Assembly: GCF_012034175.1 (NCBI RefSeq) | Contig: NZ_JAATEJ010000015.1 | Span: forward strand, 62,001-126,000 | DNA from: Actinacidiphila epipremni | Lineage (GTDB): Bacteria > Actinomycetota > Actinomycetes > Streptomycetales > Streptomycetaceae | Direction of reading: 5' to 3' | Length of the DNA stretch: 64,000 bases | Shown here: positions 26,435-33,542 of the stretch, piece by piece | How positions within the stretch are numbered: position 1 is the first letter of the stretch | Layout of the letters: each line of letters begins with the position of its first letter | The notes under the pieces: model-generated | Database searches by the model: none | The model's input: only the letters and a program-made list of their open reading frames with translations | What the model was told of the DNA's origin: nothing | Made by a program: the position numbers and the translations under genes

Positions 26435-28762
26435 ATGGGTACTCCGCCGAGCCCTGCGGGGCCGGGTGTGCCTGCCGGGTCCACCAGCGTCAGCGCCGCC
26501 GGGCAGAGCGTGGCCGCGCACAGCGTCCAGGGCGGGATGCACTATTACGCGGCGCCGCCGCCGCAGAAGCCGGGCCCGGTCGTGGCGCTCCCGGCCGCGC
26601 CGGCGGTCTTCGTCGGGCGTGAGGCGGAGGCCGACCTCGTACGGGCGGTGCTGCGGCCCGCGGAGGAGGCCGCCGGGCCCGCGGCGGTGGTGGTCGGCGC
26701 GGTGGCCGGGCTGGGCGGCGTCGGCAAGACGGCCCTCGCCCTGCACGCCGCGCACCACGCGTACCGGCTCGGCTGGTTCACGGACGTCGTCTTCGTGGAC
26801 CTGCGCGGCTACGACCCCGATCCGCTCACCGCCCACCAGGCGCTGGACGTTCTCCTGCGGACGTTACGCGTCCCGGCGGAGGACATCCCGACCGCGGCCA
26901 ACGAGCGTGCGGGGATGCTGAATTCCGTGCTGAGCGCTCTGGGCCGGGAGGAGCGGCGGGTGCTGATCGTCGCGGACAACGCGTCGTCCTCCGACCAAAT
27001 CCGCCCGCTGCTCCCGGCGGGGGACCGGCACCGCCTGCTCGTGACCTCCCGGCACACCCACCCCGACCTCGGCGCCCGCCTCATCGACCTCGAAACGCTC
27101 GCCCCCGAGGCGGGCGTGGAGCTGCTCCGCGCGACCCTGGACGCCGCCCGCCCGGGCGACACCCGCGCCCACGACACCCCCGAGGCCGCCCGCGACCTCG
27201 CCGCCTGGTGCGGCGGGCTGCCCCTGGCGTTGCGCATCAGCGCGGCGGTCCTCGTGCTGGACCCCGGCCAGTCGATCCCCGGCCTCCTGGCCGAGTTGCA
27301 GGCCCGCAGGTCCCGTATCGACGCGATCGACGCGTACACCCATCTGACCGGCACGCAGCGCGCCCTCCGCGCGACCTTCGACCTCTCCCACCACCTGCTC
27401 GCCCCCACCCACCGCCGCCTTCTCCACCTCCTGGCGATCTCCCCCGGCCCCGACATCGGCCTCCCGGCCGCGATCGCCCTCGCGGGCGAGCCGCAGCCCG
27501 CCGTCCTGGACGCCCTCCGCGACCTGACCCGCGCGCATCTGCTGACCCACGCCTCCAGCCCCACAGGCAGCCGCTGGTCCCTGCACGACCTCGTACGCGA
27601 CCACAACGCGTACATCGCCGACGAGGACACCCTGACCGCCGACGCCGAAGCCGTTGTCCGCCTGCTCGGGTACTACGCCGTCACGGCCGACCAGGCCGAC
27701 GACCACCTCCGGGCCCTCCCCGGCACCCCCGTCCCCGACGTGTTCGCGGACCGCGCCGCAGCACTGGCCTGGTTCGACGCCGAATGCGACAACCTGCTGA
27801 CGGCCATCCGCACCCACCCGAGCCCCACCACCGCGCATCTGGCCTCCTGCCTGGCCAACTACCTCGGTGAACGGCGTCGTTTCGACGAGGCCATCGCCGC
27901 CCACGGCCTGGCTGCCGAGACCTCCCGGGAGAACGGGGACCGCGACGGCGAATGCATCGCTCTGAACAACCTGGGCAACTCCCTGCACGAGGCGCGACGA
28001 TCCGCCGAGGCGGTCACCGCGCTCACCGCGGTGGCCGACATCTACCGCGAAGCCGGTAATCGTCTCGGCGAGGGAATAGCGCTCAACAACCTCGGCAACG
28101 CCTTGCTGGACGTGGGGCGTTACGACGAGGCCGTCACGGCGCACACCACGGCGGTCGGCATCTACCGCGAGCTCGACGAACGCAACCGCGAAGGCAGGGC
28201 GCTGAACAACCTGGGTCTCGCCCTGCGAGCGGTGGGGCGCTTGGACGAGGCCATTGCCGCGCACACCGCGGCGATCGGGATCTACCGGGAGACCGGCGAC
28301 CGTCACCGTGAGGGCACGGCGCTGAACAACCTGGGTCTTGCCTTGCGAGCGGTGGGGCGCTTCGACGAAGCCATCGCCGCCCACACGGAGGACCTCCGCA
28401 TCTGCCGGGCGTCGGGCGACCGGCACGGCGAGGGCATGGCCCTGAACAACCTGGGCAACGCTCTGCAGGGGGTGGGGCGCTTTCCCGAGGCTGTCGCCGC
28501 GCATACGGCAGCGGTGGAGCTGTACGGGGCCACCGGAGACCGGCACCGTGCGGGCTGGGCCCTCGACAACCTGGCCTTCGACCTGCGAGGAACGGGGCGC
28601 TTCGACGAGGCCGTCGCCGCGCACACCTCGGCCATTGCCATCTTCCGCGAGACCGGTGATCCCGAGGCGGAGCAGTGGGCGCTCGGCAACCTCGCGGCCA
28701 CCGAGGAGTTGCGGGGTCAACAGGGCCGCAGACGCCGGAGGTTCCTGCGCCGGCGGGCCTGA
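26435..28762 (+). CDS. STAND (NB-ARC) NTPase with C-terminal TPR repeats
   Basis: The 775-residue protein has a 50-residue N-terminus containing SVSAAGQSVAAHSVQGG, then an AfsR/NB-ARC-type NTPase: FVGREAE, P-loop GLGGVGKTAL (about residue 91), RVLIVADNA as Walker B region, LLVTSRH sensor and GGLPLAL. About seven TPR units of 40 residues follow from residue 480, with consensus ALNNLGxALxxVGRFDEAIAAHTxAIxIYRETGDRHxEG. It resembles the C-terminal two thirds of AfsR/SARP proteins without their DNA-binding domain. A TTA codon lies at 26864. The ligand and output are unknown. Confidence 0.9.
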   Translation: MGTPPSPAGPGVPAGSTSVSAAGQSVAAHSVQGGMHYYAAPPPQKPGPVVALPAAPAVFVGREAEADLVRAVLRPAEEAAGPAAVVVGAVAGLGGVGKTALALHAAHHAYRLGWFTDVVFVDLRGYDPDPLTAHQALDVLLRTLRVPAEDIPTAANERAGMLNSVLSALGREERRVLIVADNASSSDQIRPLLPAGDRHRLLVTSRHTHPDLGARLIDLETLAPEAGVELLRATLDAARPGDTRAHDTPEAARDLAAWCGGLPLALRISAAVLVLDPGQSIPGLLAELQARRSRIDAIDAYTHLTGTQRALRATFDLSHHLLAPTHRRLLHLLAISPGPDIGLPAAIALAGEPQPAVLDALRDLTRAHLLTHASSPTGSRWSLHDLVRDHNAYIADEDTLTADAEAVVRLLGYYAVTADQADDHLRALPGTPVPDVFADRAAALAWFDAECDNLLTAIRTHPSPTTAHLASCLANYLGERRRFDEAIAAHGLAAETSRENGDRDGECIALNNLGNSLHEARRSAEAVTALTAVADIYREAGNRLGEGIALNNLGNALLDVGRYDEAVTAHTTAVGIYRELDERNREGRALNNLGLALRAVGRLDEAIAAHTAAIGIYRETGDRHREGTALNNLGLALRAVGRFDEAIAAHTEDLRICRASGDRHGEGMALNNLGNALQGVGRFPEAVAAHTAAVELYGATGDRHRAGWALDNLAFDLRGTGRFDEAVAAHTSAIAIFRETGDPEAEQWALGNLAATEELRGQQGRRRRRFLRRRA

Positions 28763-28764
28763 GC

Positions 28765-29232
28765 TCAGCCCGGCTCGGCCCCCGGCGGGGAGAAGTGCGC
28801 CTGCACCGTCATCCGTACCGCCCCGGGCGGCGGGGCGGACCGGCCGGCGTACGGGGCCAGGGCCTCGCGCAGGGTGGCCGTGAGGGTGGTCGCCTCCTCC
28901 GGGGTGAGGTGCAGCACCTCGGTGAAGCCCCCCGGCGGGGCGGTCACCGCGTTGTCCTCCCAGCGCAGGCGCCAGGGGCGGGGGCCGCCGCGGCCCGGGG
29001 GATGGGGGGCCTCCTCCACCAGGCCGTGCCGGGCCAGTTGGCGCAGATGGAAGGAGCACAGCCCCGAACTCTGGCCCAGCCGGGCCGCCGCCCGCGTCGC
29101 CGTCAGCGTGCCCTCCTCCGCGATCAGGTCGAGCAGCGCGAGCCGTATCGGGTGGTCCGGCAACTTCCGCCGGGCGCCGGGACGTCCGGCCGCCGAAGCC
29201 GCACCCTCTTGCTCCAACTCATCCTCGGTCAT
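28765..29232 (-). CDS. ArsR-type winged-helix regulator
   Basis: The 155-residue protein has an N-terminal winged helix: PDHPIRLALLDLIAEEG, then LTATRAAARLG and SSGLCSFHLRQLARHGLVEE as recognition helix. An unclassified C-terminal half has LTPEEATTLTATLREAL. It matches ArsR-like regulators found widely in Streptomyces. ATG 29232 directly abuts a perfect inverted repeat, so little or no leader is available and translation may be leaderless. It is divergent from the peptide deformylase gene, 70 bp away, and probably controls both. No metal-binding Cys pair is seen. Confidence 0.8.
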   Translation of the reverse strand: MTEDELEQEGAASAAGRPGARRKLPDHPIRLALLDLIAEEGTLTATRAAARLGQSSGLCSFHLRQLARHGLVEEAPHPPGRGGPRPWRLRWEDNAVTAPPGGFTEVLHLTPEEATTLTATLREALAPYAGRSAPPPGAVRMTVQAHFSPPGAEPG

Positions 29233-29255
29233 TTGCAAAGAGTGCTACTTTGCAA
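29233..29255. promoter_or_regulatory. perfect 8+8 inverted repeat, candidate ArsR-type operator
   Basis: TTGCAAAG (29233-29240) and CTTTGCAA (29248-29255) are exact inverted copies separated by 7 nt. The site touches the regulator's start codon on one side. A possible minus-strand -35 box TTGACC lies at 29263-29268. Binding here would block the regulator's own promoter and could reach that of the deformylase. Confidence 0.7.
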
Positions 29256-29302
29256 AGCACTTGGTCAACCGAACCCCCCAACCCCCAGCGAGAGGCGCCG
29301 CC

Positions 29303-29944
29303 ATGAGCACGGACGTGCGTGAAGTACGCGTACAGGGCGAGCCCGTGGCGTCCTACCCCGACCTCCCGCCGGAGGCGGAGCGCGGCGCCCTGCGCCGGAT
29401 CACCCTCGTCGGGGAAGAGGTACTGCACCGCCCGTGCGCCGACGTCACGCACTTCGGCAGCCCCGAACTCGCCCGCCTCGTCGACGACATGTTCGCCACC
29501 AACGCCGTCGCGGAAGGCGCGGCCATCGCCGCGAACCAGGTCGACGTCGCCCTCCGGCTCTTCGTGTGGGACATGGCCGACGAGTGGGGCGTGCGCCACG
29601 TCGGGCACATCTGCAACCCCGTTCTCGACGAACTCCCCGCCGACCGTCGCCGGCTGGTGGAGGAGGACGAGGGCTGCCTGTCCGTCCCCGGCCCCTACCG
29701 CCCGCTGTCCCGCCCGGACTTCGCGGTGGTCCGCGGCCAGGACATCCACGGGAAGCCGCTCGTCATCGAGGGCCGCGGCTACTTCGCCCGCTGCCTCCAG
29801 CACGAGACCGACCACCTCTACGGCCGCCTCTACCTCGACCGCCTCTCCGCCCGCGAACGCCGCTCGGCGCTCCGCGAGATGGCCGGCCTCCAGGACGACG
29901 TCCTCGCCCGCCGGGCGGCCCGCGCCGCCGCGCTCGGCAAGTAG
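29303..29944 (+). CDS. def: peptide deformylase
   Basis: The 213-residue enzyme removes the formyl group from new proteins. The three family motifs are present: GAAIAANQ (72-79; the usual GxGLAAxQ has Gly at the third position, here Ala), EGCLS with metal ligand Cys125, and QHETDH (166-171) with the two His and the catalytic Glu. The N-terminal 30 residues are an extension. Streptomyces usually carry several def genes; this one, under a dedicated divergent ArsR-type regulator, looks like an inducible extra copy. Resistance to deformylase inhibitors is a possible role (inference). Confidence 0.93.
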   Translation: MSTDVREVRVQGEPVASYPDLPPEAERGALRRITLVGEEVLHRPCADVTHFGSPELARLVDDMFATNAVAEGAAIAANQVDVALRLFVWDMADEWGVRHVGHICNPVLDELPADRRRLVEEDEGCLSVPGPYRPLSRPDFAVVRGQDIHGKPLVIEGRGYFARCLQHETDHLYGRLYLDRLSARERRSALREMAGLQDDVLARRAARAAALGK

Positions 29945-29946
29945 CG

Positions 29947-30822
29947 TCAGAGCCGGGTGGCGGTACGGACCAGGGCGGCCAGCGCGAGCGAGCGGCTGTG
30001 CGCGGGCCAGACGATGTGGGTCACGACCGGCGGCGCGTCCGTCAGCGGCACCGCGGCGTGCTCGGACCACAGCCAGGCCCGCGCGGACTCCGCGAAGACC
30101 GTCACCGTACGGCCCAGCGCGATGAGGTGGGCCAGTTGCGTCTGGTCGTGGATCTCGGGCCCCGGCCCCGGCGGATACACGCCGTCCGTGGACCAACGGG
30201 CCAGCGGCAGGCCCGGGATGTCCCGGACCTCGGCCAGCGAGAGGGACGTACGCGCGGCGAGAGGGTGCCCGGCGGGCAGGATGGCTATCTGCCCCTCGCG
30301 CATCAGCTCCTCGCTGTCGAACCCGGCGAGGGAGTTGAACGGCGTGTGCATGAGGGCCACGTCCGCGCGGCCGTCCCGCAGCATCTCCCCCTGGCCGCAC
30401 AGGCCGCTCGGCAGCACCTCGACCTCGGCGGCGCCCGGCTCCTCGGCGTAGCCGGCAAGAAGCTTCTGCAGCAGCTCGTGGGACGCGGCGGCCTTCACCG
30501 CCAGCACCAGGCGCTCGCGACCGGACGCCGCGGCGTCGGCGGCTTCCCCCGCCCGCCGGGTACGGCGCGCCGCGGCGGTGGCCGCGTCGAGCGCCGCCCG
30601 GCCCTCCAGGACCAGCACCTCACCGGCCCGGGTCAGCGAGACACCGCGCCGGTCGCGCTCCAGCAGGCGGACGCCGAGCCGCCGCTCCAGCTGCTGGATG
30701 GCCCGCGACAGCGGCGGCTGCGCCATGCCGAGGCGTTCGGCGGCGCGGCCGAAGTGCATCTCCTCCGCGACGGCCAGGAAGTACCTCAGCTCGCGGGTCT
30801 CCAGGAGGTCGGCGGGGTCCAT
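29947..30822 (-). CDS. LysR family transcriptional regulator
   Basis: The 291-residue protein has the LysR N-terminal helix-turn-helix (LRYFLAVAEEMHFGRAAERL, then PPLSRAIQQLERRLG and LLERDRRGVSLTRAG) and a periplasmic-binding-like effector domain. It is convergent with the deformylase gene (2 bp between stops) and divergent from the SDR gene, which it probably controls through the palindrome in between. The inducer cannot be inferred. Confidence 0.93.
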   Translation of the reverse strand: MDPADLLETRELRYFLAVAEEMHFGRAAERLGMAQPPLSRAIQQLERRLGVRLLERDRRGVSLTRAGEVLVLEGRAALDAATAAARRTRRAGEAADAAASGRERLVLAVKAAASHELLQKLLAGYAEEPGAAEVEVLPSGLCGQGEMLRDGRADVALMHTPFNSLAGFDSEELMREGQIAILPAGHPLAARTSLSLAEVRDIPGLPLARWSTDGVYPPGPGPEIHDQTQLAHLIALGRTVTVFAESARAWLWSEHAAVPLTDAPPVVTHIVWPAHSRSLALAALVRTATRL

Positions 30823-30842
30823 GCGCCCACCCTACGCCTCCG

Positions 30843-30863
30843 GTGATACCCGCCGGGTATCAC
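30843..30863. promoter_or_regulatory. LysR-type operator palindrome
   Basis: GTGATACCC (30843-30851) and GGGTATCAC (30855-30863) are perfect inverted repeats around a 3-nt centre and contain an ATAC-N7-GTAT (T-N11-A) LysR box. It lies 21 bp before the LysR start and 55 bp before the SDR start. Confidence 0.75.
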
Positions 30864-30917
30864 AGTGCACCCGATCGGTGTTGGATGCGCGGCGGCCCCA
30901 CTGGCGACCATCGACGT

Positions 30918-31655
30918 ATGAGCGAAACGAAGACCGCGCTGGTCACCGGCGCGAACAAGGGCATCGGGTACGAGATCGCGAAGGGCCTGGGCACGTTCGG
31001 CTTCCGGGTGGGCGTCGGGGCCCGCGACAAGGCCCGGCGCGAGTCCGCCGTCGAGAAGCTGCGCGCCGCCGGGGTCGACGCCTTCGGTGTGCCGCTGGAC
31101 GTGACGGGCGACCGCAGCGTGGCCGACGCGGCGCAGTTGCTGGCCCGCGAGGCCGGGCGGCTGGACGTCCTGGTCAACAACGCGGGCATCTCCGGGGAGA
31201 TGGGGCCGGGGTGGGTCCAGGACCCGACCACCCTGGACCTCGACCTGGTCCGCACGGTCGTCGAGACCAACGTCATCGGCGTCATCCGGGTGACCAACGC
31301 GATGCTGCCGCTGCTGCGCCGCTCGGCGGCACCCCGCATCGTCAACGTCTCCAGCGGGGTGGCTTCCCTGACCCGGCAGGCGGACCCGGCGATCGAGATC
31401 GGGCCCGTCATGGCGGCGTACGCGCCGTCGAAGACGTTCCTCAACGCGGTGACCGTGCAATACGCCCGGCAGCTCGCCGGTACGGGCGTGCTGGTCAACG
31501 CGGCGTGCCCCGGCCTGGTCGCGACGGACTTCACCGGCTTCCACGGCCCCCGCACCCCCGAGCAGGGCGCCGCCACGGCGATCCGCCTCGCCACCCTGCC
31601 CGACGGCGGCCCGACCGGCTCCTTCGCCGAGGACGCCGGCGCCATCCCCTGGTGA
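30918..31655 (+). CDS. short-chain dehydrogenase/reductase
   Basis: The 245-residue classical SDR has the dinucleotide motif TGANKGIG, NNAG at the strand-4 position, and the catalytic Ser (NVSSG) and YxxxK as YAPSK. An NADP preference is suggested by ARDK after strand 2. It is a cytoplasmic oxidoreductase of the carbonyl-reductase-like group. Divergent from and probably regulated by the LysR gene. Substrate unknown. Confidence 0.92.
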   Translation: MSETKTALVTGANKGIGYEIAKGLGTFGFRVGVGARDKARRESAVEKLRAAGVDAFGVPLDVTGDRSVADAAQLLAREAGRLDVLVNNAGISGEMGPGWVQDPTTLDLDLVRTVVETNVIGVIRVTNAMLPLLRRSAAPRIVNVSSGVASLTRQADPAIEIGPVMAAYAPSKTFLNAVTVQYARQLAGTGVLVNAACPGLVATDFTGFHGPRTPEQGAATAIRLATLPDGGPTGSFAEDAGAIPW

Positions 31656-31662
31656 CCCCACC

Positions 31663-32088
31663 TCAACCCAGGTGCGCCCACACGAGCTTGCCCACGCCCT
31701 GCCGGGAACTGACCCCCCACCGCCGGTCGGTGAGGGCGTCCACGAGGACGAGTCCGCGGCCGTACTCGTCCTCGTCGCCCGGCCTGCCCACGTGCGGGAT
31801 GCGGTTGTTGGCGTCATGCACCTCGATCCGGACACCGGTCGCCGTCCGCTCGTACCGCGTCTCCACGAGCCGCCCGCGCGGCGACCTCGCATGCAGCACG
31901 GCGTTCGTCATGAGCTCACTCAGCACGAGCTCGGCACTCTCCGTGAGCTCCCCGAGCTTCCACTCCACGAGGGCCCCCCGTAGTTCGCGCCGCGCCCGCC
32001 CCACGGCCCGCGCCGTGAGCGGCCACTGACGCACGACCAGGGGCCGCCCGTCCTCGCCGGTGAGATGTTCATCGAAGGGGCTGTCCAT
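31663..32088 (-). CDS. RsbW-like ATP-binding regulatory protein
   Basis: The 141-residue protein is a GHKL ATPase of the anti-sigma-factor type, with the N-box ELVLSELMTNAVLHA, the G1 box DANNRIPH and the G2 box DEYGRGLVLVDALTDRWGV in slightly altered form. ATG 32088 follows AGAGGA. It diverges from an XRE/DUF5753 regulator followed by DUF397 genes, the typical three-part WhiJ/AbaA-type module of Streptomyces that influences development and antibiotic production. Its partner is presumed to be one of these proteins, not a sigma factor. Confidence 0.88.
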   Translation of the reverse strand: MDSPFDEHLTGEDGRPLVVRQWPLTARAVGRARRELRGALVEWKLGELTESAELVLSELMTNAVLHARSPRGRLVETRYERTATGVRIEVHDANNRIPHVGRPGDEDEYGRGLVLVDALTDRRWGVSSRQGVGKLVWAHLG

Positions 32089-32212
32089 GCGAAGTCCTCT
32101 GCGAAGTTTGCAGGCACGCTCTGTGCCTTTTCCCTCACAGCGTGACGTGGCCGAGGTTAGCCTTGACAGACGTTGCCCTCTCCACTGGGCATTGGAGGGA
32201 CGGGAGTTTCGC

Positions 32213-33073
32213 GTGACCCGCAGCAAAGACCGTGACAAGCCGCTGACCCCGGCGGAGTTCCTGGGCCAGGAGATCCGCCGCCGCAGGGAGGCCCTGGGGC
32301 TGACGCAGGCAGAGCTGGGCGAGATGATCGTGATGTCGCCGCAGATGATCGCCCACTTCGAGGCGGGTCGCCGCAAGCCTCGGCTGGACGATGCGAAGCG
32401 CCTTGACCAGGCGCTGGGAACGGACGGCTGGTTCTACCGGCTGCGCAAGAACATGGACGCGCCCGGTATCGCGAGCAAGTTCGCCACGGTGCGTGAGCTG
32501 GAGCCGTTCGCGACGGTCATCCAGTCCTACGGCTCGGCGCTGATTCCGGGGCTGCTTCAGACCGTGGACTATGCGACGGCCGTCATGCGTGCGGGGCACG
32601 CCAACCCCGCTCTGGGCGGCACGGAGGAGCAGGTAGCCGCACGGCTGGAGCGCGCTCGGATCTTCGACGACCCGGACGGCCCGGACACTTGGTTCCTCGT
32701 GGACGAGCACGCGATCCGCCGCTGTGTCGCTGGTCCGGCGGCTATGGCTCGGCAACTACGGCACATCGCCGCGCTCGTGCGCCGAGGGCGCATCCGCTTC
32801 CACCTCCTCCCCTTCTCGGTAGGCGCACACGCCCTCCTGACGAGCATGGTGCTGATCTTGCGCTTTGCCGACGCGCCTCCGCTGGCATACGTTGAGGGCC
32901 TGAACGTGGGGCACGTTTTCGACGAGCCGGCACTGGTTAACGCATGTCAGCAGTCGTTCGACCTTGCCCTCGGCGACGCGCTGTCGGCGGACCAATCGCT
33001 GGCCTTGCTAGAGGAAGTAGCCGAAGACTATGAACGACAAGCCGGCCAACCTGACGACCGTTCAGTGGCGTAA
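32213..33073 (+). CDS. XRE regulator with DUF5753 domain (WhiJ-type)
   Basis: The 286-residue protein has an N-terminal helix-turn-helix (IRRRREALGLTQAELGEM, MSPQMIAHFEAGRRKP) and a C-terminal DUF5753 ligand-like domain from about residue 95 (IQSYGSALIPGLLQTVDYA, FLVDEHAIRR, HLLPFSVGAHA). GTG 32213 is preceded by GGAGGGACGGGAG. Its 3' end overlaps the first DUF397 gene by 44 nt. WhiJ-type proteins bind DNA and are modulated by a small DUF397 partner and a nearby RsbW-like ATPase (family knowledge). Confidence 0.92.
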   Translation: MTRSKDRDKPLTPAEFLGQEIRRRREALGLTQAELGEMIVMSPQMIAHFEAGRRKPRLDDAKRLDQALGTDGWFYRLRKNMDAPGIASKFATVRELEPFATVIQSYGSALIPGLLQTVDYATAVMRAGHANPALGGTEEQVAARLERARIFDDPDGPDTWFLVDEHAIRRCVAGPAAMARQLRHIAALVRRGRIRFHLLPFSVGAHALLTSMVLILRFADAPPLAYVEGLNVGHVFDEPALVNACQQSFDLALGDALSADQSLALLEEVAEDYERQAGQPDDRSVA

Positions 33074-33245
33074 GTCCAGCTACAGCGACTCAGAAGGCGG
33101 GGAGTGCGTCGAGGTCGCAGACGGCGTGCCCGGCGTCGTGCCGGTGCGGGACAGCAAGGACCCGCAGGGCCCGGCCCTGCTTTTTCCGCCGGAGGCGTGG
33201 GCAAGCTTCATCCGTGAGGTGAAGGCGGGCTGGTTTCCCGCCTGA
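33030..33245 (+). CDS. DUF397 protein, first copy
   Basis: The 71-residue protein has the DUF397 core: WRKSSYSDSEGGECVEVA, PVRDSKDPQGPAL and EAWASFIREVKAG. It starts inside the preceding XRE gene in another frame, so it is translated in concert. DUF397 proteins are small partners of WhiJ-type XRE regulators. Confidence 0.92.
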   Translation: MNDKPANLTTVQWRKSSYSDSEGGECVEVADGVPGVVPVRDSKDPQGPALLFPPEAWASFIREVKAGWFPA

Positions 33246-33268
33246 GGCAACGGAACGGAGTGCGCGTC

Positions 33269-33487
33269 ATGACCTCTTACGAACCCGGCGCCTTCGCGTC
33301 AACGACATGGCGTAAGTCCAGCTACAGCGGCGGGGACAACGGCGACTGCGTCGATGTCGCGGACGGCGTGCCCGGCGTCGTGCCGGTGCGGGACAGTAAG
33401 GACCCGCAAGGGCCCGCCCTGCTCTTCGCGGTGGAGGCGTGGCGGAGCTTCATCGCAGAGGTGAAGGGCGGGCGGCTCGGCGCCTGA
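33269..33487 (+). CDS. DUF397 protein, second copy
   Basis: The 72-residue paralogue shares long identical stretches with the gene before it (WRKSSYSG, then PGVVPVRDSKDPQGPALLF) and lies 23 bp behind it. ATG 33269 follows AACGGAG. The pair is a local tandem duplication with divergent N-termini and C-termini. They may compete for the one XRE partner or serve partners elsewhere. Confidence 0.92.
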   Translation: MTSYEPGAFASTTWRKSSYSGGDNGDCVDVADGVPGVVPVRDSKDPQGPALLFAVEAWRSFIAEVKGGRLGA

Positions 33488-33520
33488 GGGACGGCGGCGG
33501 GCGGCGGCGCGATGTGCGGC

Positions 33521-33542
33521 ACCGCCCACCGGAGAGGGCGGT
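33521..33542. terminator. short convergent terminator hairpin
   Basis: ACCGCCC (33521-33527) pairs with GGGCGGT (33536-33542) around an 8-nt loop between the second DUF397 gene and the converging secreted-protein gene. Confidence 0.5.

Noticed and set aside
33030..33073. Possible gene fusion of XRE regulator and DUF397
   Set aside because: They are in different frames with their own start and stop; this overlap is usual for such modules.
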